Shown: piece by piece, positions 1 through 12,698 of the stretch | Layout of the letters: the number at the start of each line of letters is the position of its first letter | Numbering within the stretch: the stretch's first letter is position 1 | Assembly: GCA_020226215.1 (NCBI GenBank) | Contig: CM035234.1 | Location: 73,797,135-73,861,134 of the forward strand | DNA from: Sindora glabra | Taxonomy: Eukaryota > Streptophyta > Magnoliopsida > Fabales > Fabaceae | DNA: 64,000 bases | Direction: 5' to 3' | The notes under the pieces: generated by a model | Database searches by the model: none | Seen by the model: only the letters and a program-made list of their open reading frames with translations | What the model was told of the DNA's origin: nothing | Position numbers and translations under genes: made by a program

Positions 1-671
1 TAAAGTGTATAGTTTGATATCTAATCTATGTTCTTGCCTTTATACCTAACTTAATTACCTTAATTTCCTATTGGACCTGAATTTTATATCTCTTAAAATT
101 TCAAGAATGGGGTCTTGATAATTTTTAGAAGTTTAGAATGTATTTTTATAAAGCAATTAATTTTTTAAGTTATAGTAGTGAATTCCCACAAGTCTAACTT
201 CCACCTAATATAAGACCACTAAGACTATATAGTTTCAATAAACTATAAATATACAATTTATAAAGCTAGTTTTACGAAGATTTAAGTGCTGGTTTCACAT
301 TAATTGGGCCTTTGTAACTCTAGATATAGCCTAAAAATCAAAATTGGCTAAGTTAGTATAGAAATAGGACTTCAACTTCTTAGCTAAATAAGACTTTCAA
401 GGATTTTGAATTAGGTTTTAACCAAAATACAAAAATTGTAGATATTTTTTTTAGCTTTCTAATGGCATAAAGATCACACCAATATGATATTCTAAGCTGA
501 AGATATAGCTAAAAGATAAAAATAATGTCAAAATTCAACATTAATTGAATAAATTCAAAACGTTGTAAAACTAACCCAAATTATAAAATAAGGCCAATTG
601 TATGAAATTTAGCAAATGTAACACAATAAATGAAATGAAATAAAATAAAATAATATAATAAATATTTTTCA
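1..671 (-). mobile_element. Ty3/gypsy LTR, 3' LTR of element G1, cut by window start
   Basis: Reverse-strand LTR of the gypsy family whose LTR starts TGAAAAATATTTATTATATT. The LTR start on the minus strand is at about 671. The body aligns by eye, in reverse complement, with the plus-strand LTRs at 58135-59684 and 34287-35310, for example over the stretch around 180-300. The far end lies outside the window. It flanks the internal region 672-4015 and pairs with the LTR at 4016-5525. Confidence 0.75.
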
Positions 672-714
672 CGTGACATGGCTACAACTTCCTTAACTAG
701 AATTAATATGAAGA

Positions 715-1890
715 TTGACTATATCCTTTGCCTTCAAATTGCTAACATTTATATCATCTATCAAAGAATTCTTTTGTAAATTGGGATCATCTAATATAAT
801 TTCTCTAAGTGCTATCCTTAAATCACTCTTTCTTAAAAATTCAAAATCATCATGTATAATGAATTTAATATGGTTAGTAAAATGACTAGAATGGTTAATA
901 AGAATGAATTGTTTTACCTTTAAAAGTCAAATCTCTGTATGATTATCATTTCTTGCAATTTTTAAAATAACACTATTCTCATCACTTATGGATGTAGAAA
1001 TCTCAACACATATGGCACATTAGTATCACTATCACAGTAAATGCACTCATGGTCATTAACATAATCGACAAATTAAGAAATTTCAAGAAATTAAACAAGT
1101 ATATCTTCATAAGTACCATCAACAAGTATCTTCATAAGTACCATCAACAAGTACATAAAAAATAGTAACATCAAAACTAATAACATAAAAAATAGAAACA
1201 TAAAAAATAGAATTAAAAAGATTAAAATGGGGAATATCATGCACTAAAGGCTTAAAAGTATGAAGACATGACATAGAATTATCATGTATAGCTTCAAAAA
1301 TTTCAAACTTAACTATTACATTGTCAAACTCTGTGGTTAATGTTCTATGTTGAACATTAATCATAGTTTTTGTTATTTTTAGGAAAAGCTAGCCAAGAAT
1401 GATTTGGGGAGGAGATTTAAATGTCTTATTTACCATTTTAAAGATGTAAAAGTCTTTTGAAAAAATCAATCCATCCATTTGCACTAAAATGTCCTTAAGA
1501 ACCTTTAAGAAATAAATGTTAGATCTATTTGCTAATTGTACGACCACTTTTATTCATTTCAAAGGACCCATATTCAAAGCATAAATAAAAAGAGGCATGA
1601 CATTAATTAAAGTTCCTAAGTTAAGTATAACATGCTTAATTTTAGTTTTTCTTATAATATATGAAATAGTGAATGTACCTGAATCTTTGCATTTTCTTAG
1701 TATTTTTTTTAATTACAATAAACACATTTTCTTATCATCCCTTAAGTTTCTCTTATTTATGCATAAATGTTTTTAGAAAGTTAGCATACCTTGGAATTTG
1801 CTTTATTAAATCTAGCAAAGGTATGTTGATTTCAACTTTTCTAAATGTATCTAATTTTCATCCTTGATCTTTTTTTGGTTGAATAACTTT
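715..1890 (-). pseudogene. gypsy protease and post-protease region of element G1
   Basis: Minus-strand decayed retropepsin and downstream coding remnant. The active-site triplet position reads N-L-G (1614-1622) where Athila-type proteases usually have D-L-G, followed by INVMP. Downstream the frame contains TTEFDNVIVKFEIFEAI (within 1119-1364), matching the end of Athila-type protease domains. Further on come a Cys-containing block (about 1010-1060) and a block beginning SDLRIAL (about 715-832). Both blocks recur in the same order in element G2 (56312-56364 and 56529-56645). No reverse transcriptase, RNase H or integrase follows before the LTR. Stops and frameshifts are present. Confidence 0.7.
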
Positions 1891-3281
1891 TCTTAGAAAA
1901 AGAAAGGGAATAGAAAAATCAATGGGAGATAGAGGTTTAGGGAAAGAATATACCTCACTTTTAACATGGGTTTTTCTCTTTTTTTGGTTGCTAGCTTGCT
2001 TTTGATTAGTAAGATGAGGGAATGTCAATTTGCTTGCCACTCCTAATCATTACTACATTCATAATTTATTTATTGCTTATATTGCTAAGAAAAAGTTGTA
2101 TTAAACGTGGTACCTTAAGCTTACTTAGGGTAGAAGATAATTAGGCAATCTAAGTTTGTAAATAGGTAATTATGGCTTCTGTTCTTTATTGAAATCACAA
2201 GTTATTGGCAACCATTTGATTAATCAAATCTTTAAAGGATGGCTAGAAAAAGTTGAAGTTGAATCTAGTTTAGGAATATGATTGGGTGAAATTTTGTTAT
2301 AAATAGAAGGATATTGAACTTGGCTAGAATTAGTGCCATATCTGAAGTTTTGGTTATCTTTCTAACTAGGGTATTAATTAGGCTATTATTGCTAGTACTA
2401 ATACTAAGTTTTACTAAGGAAAATTGCTACTGCATATGCTTGAGGTTAACATTCATCATCTTGTGATATGGGATAGGAATAGGTAGAATGAGTTGGATAT
2501 AAGCAAATATCACAAAGTTTGGTAGGAAGAAGGGCTTGGATTTATTATTATCCTATTGCTTCTAGCCTAACTAGAGAGTTTAATTCTTTTAATCTATGCT
2601 TTAGTCTTTATTGATCTACACAAGATGAGTTCATCTTATTCATACCTTTAGCGACAATAATCATTTTAGTACCATATTGTAGGGAGTTTACTACCATGTT
2701 AACTATTAATTCTCTCACTATCATAAAAGCTTTATTAACTAATGCACCTATACTAGTAACATCGATTATGCTTCTATCTATTGGAAAAAATCCTTTATAA
2801 AAATATTAAATTAAGAGTTGCGTACTAATTTAATGATATAGATAACTGAAGCATAGCTTCTTGAATCCTTCTCAGTACTTATATAATGTTTCATCATTCA
2901 TCTACCTTATATCACATATATCTTTTTTGATGGCAACAACTTTTTAAGTAGGAAAGAATTTCTCTAGAAATAGCCTTTTCATATTATTCTAGCTTATAGT
3001 AGAACCTAGTTAAGAGTAGTATACCTAATCCTTAGTTATATCAACAAATAAGAAAGGAAATGCCTTTAATTTGATACGGTCTTCTAAGATACCATGAGAT
3101 TTTATGGTTAAACAAACCATATGGAACACATTTTCATCTGCAAGACCATGAAATCTAGGAAGCAAATAGACTAATCTAGATTTAACTCAAAATCAACATT
3201 AAGTTCAAGATATTGCATGCTTAAGAGATAGTAAATAATATCAGAGGCAACCAATTTTTTCAATATCTTATTATTAGCCAT
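1891..3281 (-). pseudogene. gypsy gag of element G1, decayed
   Basis: Minus-strand capsid (Retrotrans_gag family) remnant. A plausible start ATG is the complement of 3279-3281. Recognisable gag blocks follow, in order: KAFPFLF, RLFLEKFFPT, AIKKDICDIR, DETLYKY, GFKKLC, QLLI, YFYKGFFPIDRSIIDV and GALVNKA. The same blocks in the same order are found in G2 (52583-55150). Several in-frame stops interrupt it. In an intact element the product would form the virus-like particle. Here it is non-functional. Confidence 0.75.
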
Positions 3282-3989
3282 ATTATCTAAATTATTTTGG
3301 AAGATTAGAATAAAGGATGGGAATATTATAACTATGTGTATTTCTCATCCTACAAAGTAAATGTAAAGTTCTATCTATTTTAGGATCAAATTTTAATAAT
3401 TCTCTAATAGATTGCTTAGTTATGCACTAAACTACACAATTCAATATCATAGAAGCACAAAAACACTAAAATACTAATGTAATATTGAAAATCACTTAAA
3501 ACAAATTTGATTACCTATTTACAAATTTTTAAAAAGTATAGGACCCTATAGAATGATAGCCTTTAACATTTGGGACCTAACCATAAAGTAAAAAACCTTT
3601 AAAAATAAAAAATAAAAAATGGTTTAAATAATGGAATTTGGCTAAAAAATTGATAGAATTTGGGGATAAGCCTAAAGTTTGTTCAAAAAAAAATATTTTT
3701 TACTAGTACAAAAATTTTGAAGTCAATTGGAGATAGTAACCTAGTGACTAGTGTTTAAAGAGTAAGCAATATGTGTGCATTTTTTTACAGATAAGCCAAG
3801 AACTTCTAGTAAAGTGTAAAATGTAGTGATATATGATGAAAAATAATGAATTCAAGTGTAGAAGTATACAATAACTAAAGAATGCAAGAAAATGCAAAAA
3901 AATGATAAATATTATAAAATGTGACTAGAATCCTTAAAAAATTATGCAATTCACAACTAGTAAATGATGAGAAGAGATGAATTCAAATG

Positions 3990-4009
3990 GATCATTGGCA
4001 ATTATGCTA
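3990..4009 (-). other. degenerate primer-binding site of element G1
   Basis: Just inside the 5' LTR, the minus strand reads TAGCATAATTGCCAATGATC. The Athila-type PBS (complementary to the 3' end of tRNA-Asp, from general knowledge) is TGGCGCCGTTGCCGGGGATC. I count 14 of 20 matches, and most changes are G-to-A or C-to-T, as expected after cytosine methylation and deamination. Confidence 0.5.
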
Positions 4010-4015
4010 AAATTT

Positions 4016-5525
4016 TGACAGTTATTAAATCCAATCAAAATTAGAAATTACTAGTTTGATAAAAATTGTGCATTATAACTTAACAAACTAAGTTAAACCC
4101 CTAGTAATCCACTTAAGATATCTTATTACATTTAGCTATTGAATATGATAACAAAATTAAATAAAAAAAATAGAACAAGTAAATCGAAATAAGATTAAGC
4201 AACTAAACAAACAATATAGGAATAAGATATAAGAATGCAAACAGAATCAAATTAGGAGGATTTGATTAGAAATTAAATAGAATGCACTATTAGAAATGGA
4301 ATGTAGAAGTAACACAAGAAGTAACATAGAATTGTGATTGATCCAGGAAATTAAGAATTCTTCGGTAGATTAATCATGAATCCTAATATATTTGACAATT
4401 ATAATTGATTTTTTGGCCTAGATACATCTAAAATCCTTGCAATGATTCATAAATTCTACTTTAGATAATCATCTATGATTTAATCAAATTAGATTAGCAG
4501 AATTGAGTAACCACTATAATTCATAAAGCTAGATCTAAATCAATTTGAAAATAAAACTTAATTGAATTAAAGGATTAAACTAGAAACCTTTTATTTAGTC
4601 ATTTAATCCTTTATTTTCATAAGAATGATGATTAACTAACTAGCATTCAACATAAAACTAGATAGATATCATCAATTATATAAACAAACACAAATTATAC
4701 CAAATTAAAATTCTAATTCATGCAATATGAGAAAATCAAATAAAAGCATTAGAGGAAAAGGAAAATCAATTAACAAAAGTCAACAATGTAGATTAGGATC
4801 TTATAATTCAAATAGATATATGCCTCAAATTCCTTGACTTAATGAGATAGTTAGCCTTTTGTTGATGAAAAAGAAGAAACTTAGAGAAGAAAAGAAAGTT
4901 GTCTAAAGTTATGTAAAATTCTCTCTTGACTTTGGGAGCGGTAAACCCTATATTTGATTTTTTTATCCTATAAAATGTAATGAGCCAAGTTAATATGCCT
5001 TCTAGAGTTATAACAAATATGGCCTTGCTAATTTTAGAAGCCCTAAACCTAATTTACAAAACTATGCACTACAATAGTTATTATAGTAAAATCTTATAGG
5101 TTTGATTTCTAGCTAATGTAAGACTTCTAAAACTATGTAGTTTAATTAAACTCCAAACATGAAATTGTTCATCCTTTGGCTGCTAGTTTAACTTTGATTA
5201 GACTTCTAGAACTCTAAATATGGCTTAAAAATAAAGATTGGTTCAGCTTAGATAGAAACAAAGCATCAAATTCATGGCTATTTTGACCTTCTAGATATCA
5301 AAATTGGGCTTTAGTCAAGACATGAAATTTCTAGAGATTTCTTTGAAATTTTCAAAGATATAAAGATCACCTAAATCTGATGTCCAAAACTCAAGTTGTA
5401 GCAAAAAATTTGAAACAATGTAAAAATTCAGCATTAGTCAACTAATTTTAAAACATTAAAAAGCTATATGTAACATATTAAGAGATATAAAATAGGAAAG
5501 AAATATAAACAAATTAAATCTTGCA
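4016..5525 (-). mobile_element. Ty3/gypsy LTR, 5' LTR of element G1
   Basis: Reverse-strand LTR of about 1510 bp. The left boundary is the complement of the terminal CA at 4016-4017, next to the decayed PBS. The right boundary is the complement of the terminal TG near 5525. Internal landmarks match the other LTRs of the family in order: the AGTAATCCACTTAAGATATC region near 4100, the CTAACTAGCATTCAACAT region near 4640 and the gene-like CAAATTCCTTGACTTAATGA stretch near 4820. The outer target-site duplication cannot be tested because the partner lies outside the window. Confidence 0.75.
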
Positions 5526-6660
5526 CATGCAATCCATTAAACTAGCAAATCTTGAACTCATTATGCCTAAGCGAATTAACGCACTTAAAGTTAAGTCAAA
5601 AGCTTATCTGTATAACTAAAGTCACATTTAAACATTTACCATCACAAAATTAGGAGCAAAGGACATCCTATGTATAATTATTAAACTTGGACTAACCTAA
5701 TTGATTCAACTAGTAAACCACTAAATTGGTGCTTGGTTTGGTCTAGGTTACACTATTAAACTAGTTTTGTTTATAAACTAATAAAAAATTGATTTAAAAA
5801 GTGGTTTTTTTATTACACTGGTTGAACTACAGTATTACATTGAGTTAATAGCCTTTTAAAAAATTCTAATTTATTTGATCAAAAGATTTTATATGACCTT
5901 AAGTCATTTTCTTTTTATTATCATATTTTGATAAACCATATATAAACTTATTATTATTTTAATTATTGAATTTTTTTATTATTTTTATATAAATTTTTAT
6001 TTTTATATTTTTATATTATAAGTGGTTGAATCAATACCCACCGGTTAAACTAGTGACCCAATGAACTAAATTATTGTTCAATCTAATGTCCAGTTTGCTT
6101 TTAATAACTATGCTCTTATGTGTCTGAAGTCGTACTAACAACAATCCTCACCTTGATGAGTTCTTATCTACTAAGATCTTGACACACTCCTCATCCAATA
6201 AGGCCTAGTAAAAAATCCTAAGTATGTCACCACCTTAGTATAATTCCATACTATTACTCTACCTAAAAAACTTAGGTATCATAGTGTGCTTGGCAAACCA
6301 CATTTGTCACCTACACCTCACCTTCTATTTCCTATGCAAGCAAACCCAATTCATTTGGACCATACCTCAATTGAACTCAATTGGAGTTGTCACATATATT
6401 TATAATTTTTATTTTTCATATAAAATGTGATATATTTTATTAAATATTTCAATTTTTATAACCATTTATAATTTTTTTTTAAAAATTTATTATGAGTTTA
6501 ATTAAATGTAATAGTTTATATTTGTTGTGAGTAAAATTTTATGCACTTACAATTCTTATAAACAATTTAAAACCTATGTTAAAAAACCTGTAAATTTTGT
6601 AACTTTTATCTTATTTTTTCTTAAAAATTCTCATCTTTTTTAAGAACATATCGTAGCAAA
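5526..6660. repeat. non-coding stretch with a degraded dispersed repeat (about 5735-6113)
   Basis: No gene is visible. From about 5735 (GCTTGGTTTGGTCTAGG) to about 6113 (CCAGTTTGCTTTTAATAACT) the ends contain GGTT/AACC-rich motifs such as CCACCGGTTAAACTAGTGAC. They resemble a common plant foldback-type dispersed repeat that ends in CCGGTTTTAATAACTATG-like sequence. The middle is AT-rich and low in complexity. Boundaries and family are uncertain, and no target-site duplication was found. Confidence 0.3.
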
Positions 6661-9600
6661 ACTCATGACTTAATCAAAATGTTTGATGGAAATTAATTCC
6701 TCTTGCTATCAAAACCCTAAACTGTGGGTGCAAATCTCTGCTGTGTGGGCTTAATTTAAGTACATGAATTGTTTAATTAGATCTCCAATCAAACAATGAT
6801 TATCTATTAATGTCAATCAGTTTACTCAAGTTGTGAATATTCTAGTAAGATAATTTCTTCTATAAGTAAAAAGAAAAAGACTTTTTCTCTTTAAGAAGGT
6901 CGTTTAGAAATAGAATCCTTTACTCATGAAGAATATTATTGAAAGAAGTAAGGGAAGGAGACAAGGAAATTATTTGTTTTGTTTTTATAATCTATGCATT
7001 GTTTTGTTGTAATGATTAAGCAGCACACATGTGAATAGGTAGTTGCGTGAATAATTAATTACCTTTCAGCAAAATGATGGCAATTTTGGATCATAAGATA
7101 TAAATATGAAATTCTAGTGTCACCGATGTATTTTTTATCTTATCACAGGAGTTGGAATTTCATATTTCTTTTACCATGACATCGTTCGTTCAAATTATAA
7201 TCAAATAGTATAATGAAACAAACGAGTCAAGGTTGTAAATTGCATTGATCTATCAAAATGTTACAGTTGTGTATTGCATAACTCTTCTAGAATGCGTGAT
7301 CCATTCCTGAAACAGTCTCATAATATATTTGTAAATATACAAAGTTAATTAATTAGGGTTTTCCCATACTATTATTTTTGAAATTATGTTTATTTTGATA
7401 GAAAATATTTATTTTAAAAATTTTTATATAATTATATTTATAATTGTAAAATATTAAAAATTAAAAAAAATATTTATTTAATTTTAAATTTGTAGAATAT
7501 GATGAAAAATAATATTTTTTATTTTGAAAATAAAATTATTGTTCTCTATTAACTTAAACCATAGATTATTTTTTTTGTCACAAGATATATAATAGGCATG
7601 AGGCTCCTTCATATATATATATATATAAGTAGTCGAGATACTTTCACGAAAAATGTGTTCTGATTATTTGAGCGTTCTGATTATTTGACCATTGTGCGGT
7701 TTCATCTACGTACAAAAGCATATTAGCAAATACTTTGGCAGACATGATTAGTTTGGAATAGAGAAACATCCTGTCTTATTTTATAGAGACACAACTATGA
7801 TTAAACATGACTGTGAAATTACGGTTATGATTATATTGTGATTGCGTTGCAAAAATTTCAGTTGTGAAAAATTCTTTTTAAAAGTTTAAATTATTAGGAG
7901 AGAAAATTGATTGAAAAATTTAGGTGAACCTTAACATTTGTATCCATATGCAGTGATTATCAACTTCTATTTTTTTATTAGACAAATAACAATACTATTA
8001 ACTTAATGATAATAAGATAATAAAGAGTATTTAAATAATTTTAATAAAAAATATGAATTTAAACTATTTAACTCATTCTTTTCATTCTCTCTCATTTTTA
8101 TAATAAATACTATCATTAATTTAAGAAATTATTGGTAGTAGTAAATTGATTTTAATGCCATTTATTATTTTATTATTTTTAAATTAGTAATATGGAAAAG
8201 TAGAATTAGCAATTTCCATAATTTTATTATAATTATGTTACGTAAAGTCTTGGTGGTTCTTCAAGCTTATGCTCTAAGGAAAAGATTCAACCATAATTTT
8301 ACTATAATTCTAATATTTATCACGTGATAATTCTTTAAATTTGAAGCATAAAAATAAAACAAAAATACTATATGCATTGAATGTGAGATTCAAAATTAAA
8401 TTTTTTATTTTTTATATTCATTGAATTGAATTTTATAATTTTTTTTATCATTTTATATCTAATTGATAATCTTTGATTTTAAATATTACTTTCAGTACAT
8501 AATATTATTAAAAGTAGAGAGGTGGAGGAGGCAAGTCTTAAACGCCTTACCTTGGATTAAATATTTTGACATCGCATTAAGAACTAATTGTTGTCGAAAT
8601 CCTGATATATTGCTGAAAGTTTAGGAATAGTTTTATGATAGGAATCTCGACGACGATGACATCACATACAATGACACAAAGATGGGACAGAGGACTCTAC
8701 AAAAATGGAAAAAAGATTAAATAGAGAATACATAGCTTTAAGAAATAGGTTCTCTGGCTTTTCTCAAGGAAAGGAATATGATAGTAAAAGATCCATAATT
8801 TTTAAAATTATGTGTTATAATTAAAAAAATAGTAGAGAATAAAAATTATATTTTCATCTTTATGAAAATAAAAAAATAATGAAAAGAAAAAGAAGAAGAT
8901 CAGATCTATAGTTTTACGATAGGATTCGTGAAACGAAGGGACACAATGAAAAAACATCATATCGAAAACTGCGAAAGAAGCGTCAAAGTTTGTTTAGCTG
9001 TCAATCCCTCCAAACTCATCTCACGGGGCTTCATTTCATGTATTTCTTTCTCTTTTGATGGTTTTGATAAACCATCATCATATTCCATGCATTGTTAATC
9101 TACTCATTATCAATTTTAATTAGATCTGCATATATGATATTTTAGTATTTTTAGTTATAATAAGTGTTTTTATTCCTTTCTAATGGTAAATTTTATTTTT
9201 TAGTTTAAAAGTTTTAATATTTTAAAAGTTTTATCTCATATGACATGCAATATTTTTGGATAGCTTTATATCTTCAGTTTTTTTATTTAATATTCAATTT
9301 CTGAGTTTTACATATGTATTTTTAGTGATTTAATTATTCTTATAGCAAATTGATGTGAGTGGTAATTATTGTATTAAAAGATCTAGTTGATTTTACACAT
9401 TTCAATTAAGGTAAGCATTCAGTTTTTCACTCATATATAACATAATCCAAGTTTTACATTTTATGTTATTCCTAACAACATTTTCATGAATTAAGGAAAG
9501 TATTTACTTTTTCATTGTCCTAAATGGTTAAGGTTAGTTTAGATCTGGTATTCTTGATTGATGAAATATCTATCATTTAGAAACCAGAAATCAGAAGAAA

Positions 9601-11217
9601 CAAGAAACAGGTGGGCGCCATCGGATTTGTGAGTTGTTGAAACAAGACTGGGTTGTTGCTTATAGATTGAACTAAATTTTACAACTTGCAATTCTCACGC
9701 AGATAACAGTTTCTTTATAATAACTATTGTGTTATTTATAGAAGTATGCCACAAAATTACACGTCCATTTGTTCTCATGCAAAAAACATTTTGTATAGGA
9801 ATGGCCTCATTTTTTTATATTTATAGGCATAAAATATTAGATGATAAAAAAATATTTTATTTATATTATATTAAATATAGAGCTTTTATTAAAAAAATAA
9901 CATCTTTTATTTTATCAAAAAAGTTATTTTCTTTTACCAATAACAAATTATAAATATTTTTTTTAATTATAAGATTTTTATGTGGCATGAAAGCTTTTTA
10001 TAGTTCAAACAAATAAGATTTCTTTATAAAAAAAATTACTGAACAAATGGTTGTTTATAAATTCATGCATATCAAGTCAATAATTCATACTTTTTGCACA
10101 AGTACGAAAAATACAAGTTTGAAATATGAGGAGGCTCAAAGTTCGAATTCATTAGGATTAAGTGGGCAGGCTCTGGCAAGGGAACAGTGTATTCAGAGGA
10201 AGAACTCGAGATAAATTCTTGGGAGTGCTGCTAAAATATGTTAAATAATTTGAAGATATTTAGTTTGTGGGGACCGTATACGATTTTTTGTTTTCCAAAA
10301 AACAAATCTGAATTTTTATTTTTTTTGTGTTTTCAGAAATTTTGAGTGCTACAAACCATCGAGTATATCCATATTTTGTAGTCTATAATGATAATGAACA
10401 ACAAAAAAGACAACATAAATGATATTCTTCAAACCTTTCTTTAATCTATATATTTCTCTGGCTTATATCGATAGTTAATTTTGTTATTAGATTCTATATG
10501 TTGCATTAAAGTCAATTATGTGAGTGTTTATATTTGATTTACTATAAGTAAAAATACTATCATGAGAAAAAATTGTATTAAAAAAGCAAAAGTAATTAAA
10601 AAAAATTTTAATAATTTTTTATTAACATAATAATACATGAATGAGTAATAGTATAAAGATAATTTATATTGATAGTCGATTAAATTTAAATCTTTTTATA
10701 TATTAATGATATAGTTATGTATCTATATAAATTTAATCTAATATAATTGTAAACCAATTTTATACTATCATCCAATTATATGTTGTGTGCCAATAAAAAA
10801 TTATTAAATTTTTTTTATCTTTATTAAAAAATTTTAATTACTATCACATTTCTACTGATGTTTCTTCTTCTCATGTATTGATCATTGTGAAATATTTTAC
10901 ATTAAAAGTGCCTAAAATTTAAACTCTATATAAAATATTAATCCAATACTTATCTTCTAAGTGATAAATTGCCTCCAATTGAGGTTCCATTTGTTTTAAT
11001 GAAATTTTTTTTTATAAAATATAGTTATAAAATATTAAGATGATAGAAAGTATTTTATTTGTTTAATATTAAATATAAAAATTTTAGAAAAAATAATTTC
11101 TTATATTTTAAAAAAGAATTTGCTTTCCTCTATTATCATACCTCTAAGTGTTTTTTTTTTTTTAACCTCAATATAAATGACATATCTCTCCTTTGTTAAT
11201 ATATATGTGCTTGCTAT
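6661..11217. other. gene-free AT-rich intergenic DNA
   Basis: No coding region, tRNA or rRNA was recognised on either strand. The longest open frame (9729-9953, 74 codons) is AT-driven and lysine/phenylalanine/isoleucine-rich with no family motif. Contents include an AT dinucleotide run at 7611-7627, long A+T tracts and scattered short stretches like TTGTGATTACGGTTGTGATT (for example 7800-7870) that recur around the HLH-ACT gene. Slightly GC-richer islands near 9600-9660 and 10130-10220 could be relics of genes but contain stops. Confidence 0.5.
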
Positions 11218-11366
11218 GGTGCCCCTAGGGGTTTGGTGCCCGGGGTGATGTGACAAAATACAAGCCACTGGATGAGATTACAAAAATCTTAGCATTGACT
11301 CAATAATCTCATCCAATGGCTTGTATTTTGCCACACCACCCCGGGTACCAAACCCCTAGGGACACC
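11218..11366. mobile_element. 149-bp GC-rich hairpin MITE
   Basis: Two 63-bp arms (11218-11280 and 11304-11366) are near-perfect reverse complements around a 23-bp loop. The outer ends read GGTGCCCCTAGGGG and, reversed, GGTGTCCCTAGGGG. By eye about five or six mismatches separate the arms. It is strikingly GC-rich against its AT-rich flanks and has no coding capacity, as expected of a miniature inverted-repeat element. The inverted match may extend outward by a CTA (11215-11369). No convincing target-site duplication was found, so the superfamily is open. Confidence 0.8.
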
Positions 11367-12610
11367 TTAGAATTCACCTATATATGTATATACAAATGAC
11401 ATTTTCTTATGAAAAAAAATATTTTTTAACAAAATAAATGGATCAAAATTCCCTCGAAACCGTTGATAGACTCATTCACTCTTCTTGATGTTTTTTAAAG
11501 TACAAGGTTGATGCAAGGTTATAATTTGTGACTATAGTTACGGTTGTGATTATAATACAATTTTTTTTCGCCGTTATGAATACTATGTAAATAAAAACGC
11601 AGGTGGCAATAACACTCAGTCCTTTGATTATAAAATTTTGTTTTGTTCACTTAAGATATAATATACATGTATATAATAGATTTTAACTTATATTATTTAA
11701 TACTGATTCTATTAAATAAAATCTATTTAGAAGTAAAATTTCAGGATTTTCCTCTTTTATTCTCAAAAGAAACTTACAGTAATTGCATTGTGATTGTTGC
11801 AACTGTTGGGTTTGTAACAGCACTCAGTTGCAGTTTTGTAACCATAATTTACCACGATATCTATAATTTTTCAAAAAAATTTTAATTACGGTGCAAGGTG
11901 TCATCGGTATTGCTGTTGTATATAACGCAAGATATAACTATGATGCAAAATAAAAATGACGTAAGGTATATGGCACGACACAAAATATACGAGCATTATA
12001 ACGTATTTTATCTTATTTTCTATCACTTTTTATTACTTTCTATTTTATTGTACGCTTAAAAAAAAGTCAGAGTCAATAATTTAGTGGAATGTTAACATTT
12101 TGAGAAAAAAATTTGAAATCCTTTTGGTTTGGGACTAAGATTTAAAAAACAATCTTCGGACCACATTTGCAATTTTTCATACTTTTTAACCATTATTATC
12201 ATATTTCTCTGTATTTATTCATGTCACAATGCTAGTGTAATCGCGATTGAAATTACAATTTAAATCTCTAGTTTGGGATTGAATCAAAGAGTGTTTTGAA
12301 TTTTAGTGCATAGCTATTTGTTTAGTTATTAAAAAGAAAACATCATATATTGTCCTAAAACTTGTTACATTTTTTAAGTAATTGGCAATTACGTTAATAT
12401 ATTGATATATTTTATATATAAATATATATATATATTATAGCATAGCAATGATTTCCTTAATCTTAGATTTAGTTTAAAATTACTCATGTTGAGGCCAATT
12501 TTGTAATTTAATCATGGCAATTGACAAGTAAAATTTGTCGTGGGGGAGAGGAAGGTAGTCATCAAAGAAACAAACAAAAAGACCACACATTTTTATGTGC
12601 TTAGGCTTTC
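11367..12610. other. upstream intergenic region of the HLH-ACT gene
   Basis: No coding region is supported. It contains TTGTGATT/TTACGGT-type degenerate repeats at about 11510-11600, 11780-11960 and 12230-12280, and a TA-rich microsatellite near 12410-12437. The 72-codon frame at 11667-11885 runs through one of these repeats and shows no family motif. Promoter elements of the downstream gene probably occupy the right end. Confidence 0.4.
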
Positions 12611-12617
12611 TATAAAT
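12611..12617 (+). promoter_or_regulatory. probable TATA box of the HLH-ACT gene
   Basis: TATAAAT lies 88 bases upstream of the start codon. This would put transcription initiation about 25-35 bases further on, near 12640, and give a short leader made largely of the GA repeat. The motif is common in AT-rich DNA, so its position rather than its sequence is the main support. Confidence 0.45.
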
Positions 12618-12652
12618 TTTACTTGTCAAATTGACAAGAAAACCGAATAAGT

Positions 12653-12676
<24 letters not shown>
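12653..12676 (+). repeat. (GA)12 repeat in the probable 5' UTR
   Basis: Twelve perfect GA units end 22 bases before the start codon, followed by GGAAAAAAAAAAACCGAGAA. CT/GA-rich leaders are common in plant genes and can bind GAGA-type (BBR/BPC) factors. That role here is inference. The run is likely length-polymorphic. Confidence 0.8.
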
Positions 12677-12684
<8 letters not shown>

Positions 12685-12698
12685 AAAAACCGAGAAAC

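Noticed and set aside
1119..1364. 81-codon minus-strand frame as a host gene
   Set aside because: It reads as the end of an Athila-type protease region (TTEFDNVIVKFEIFEAI) followed by its degraded downstream segment, so it belongs to gypsy element G1.
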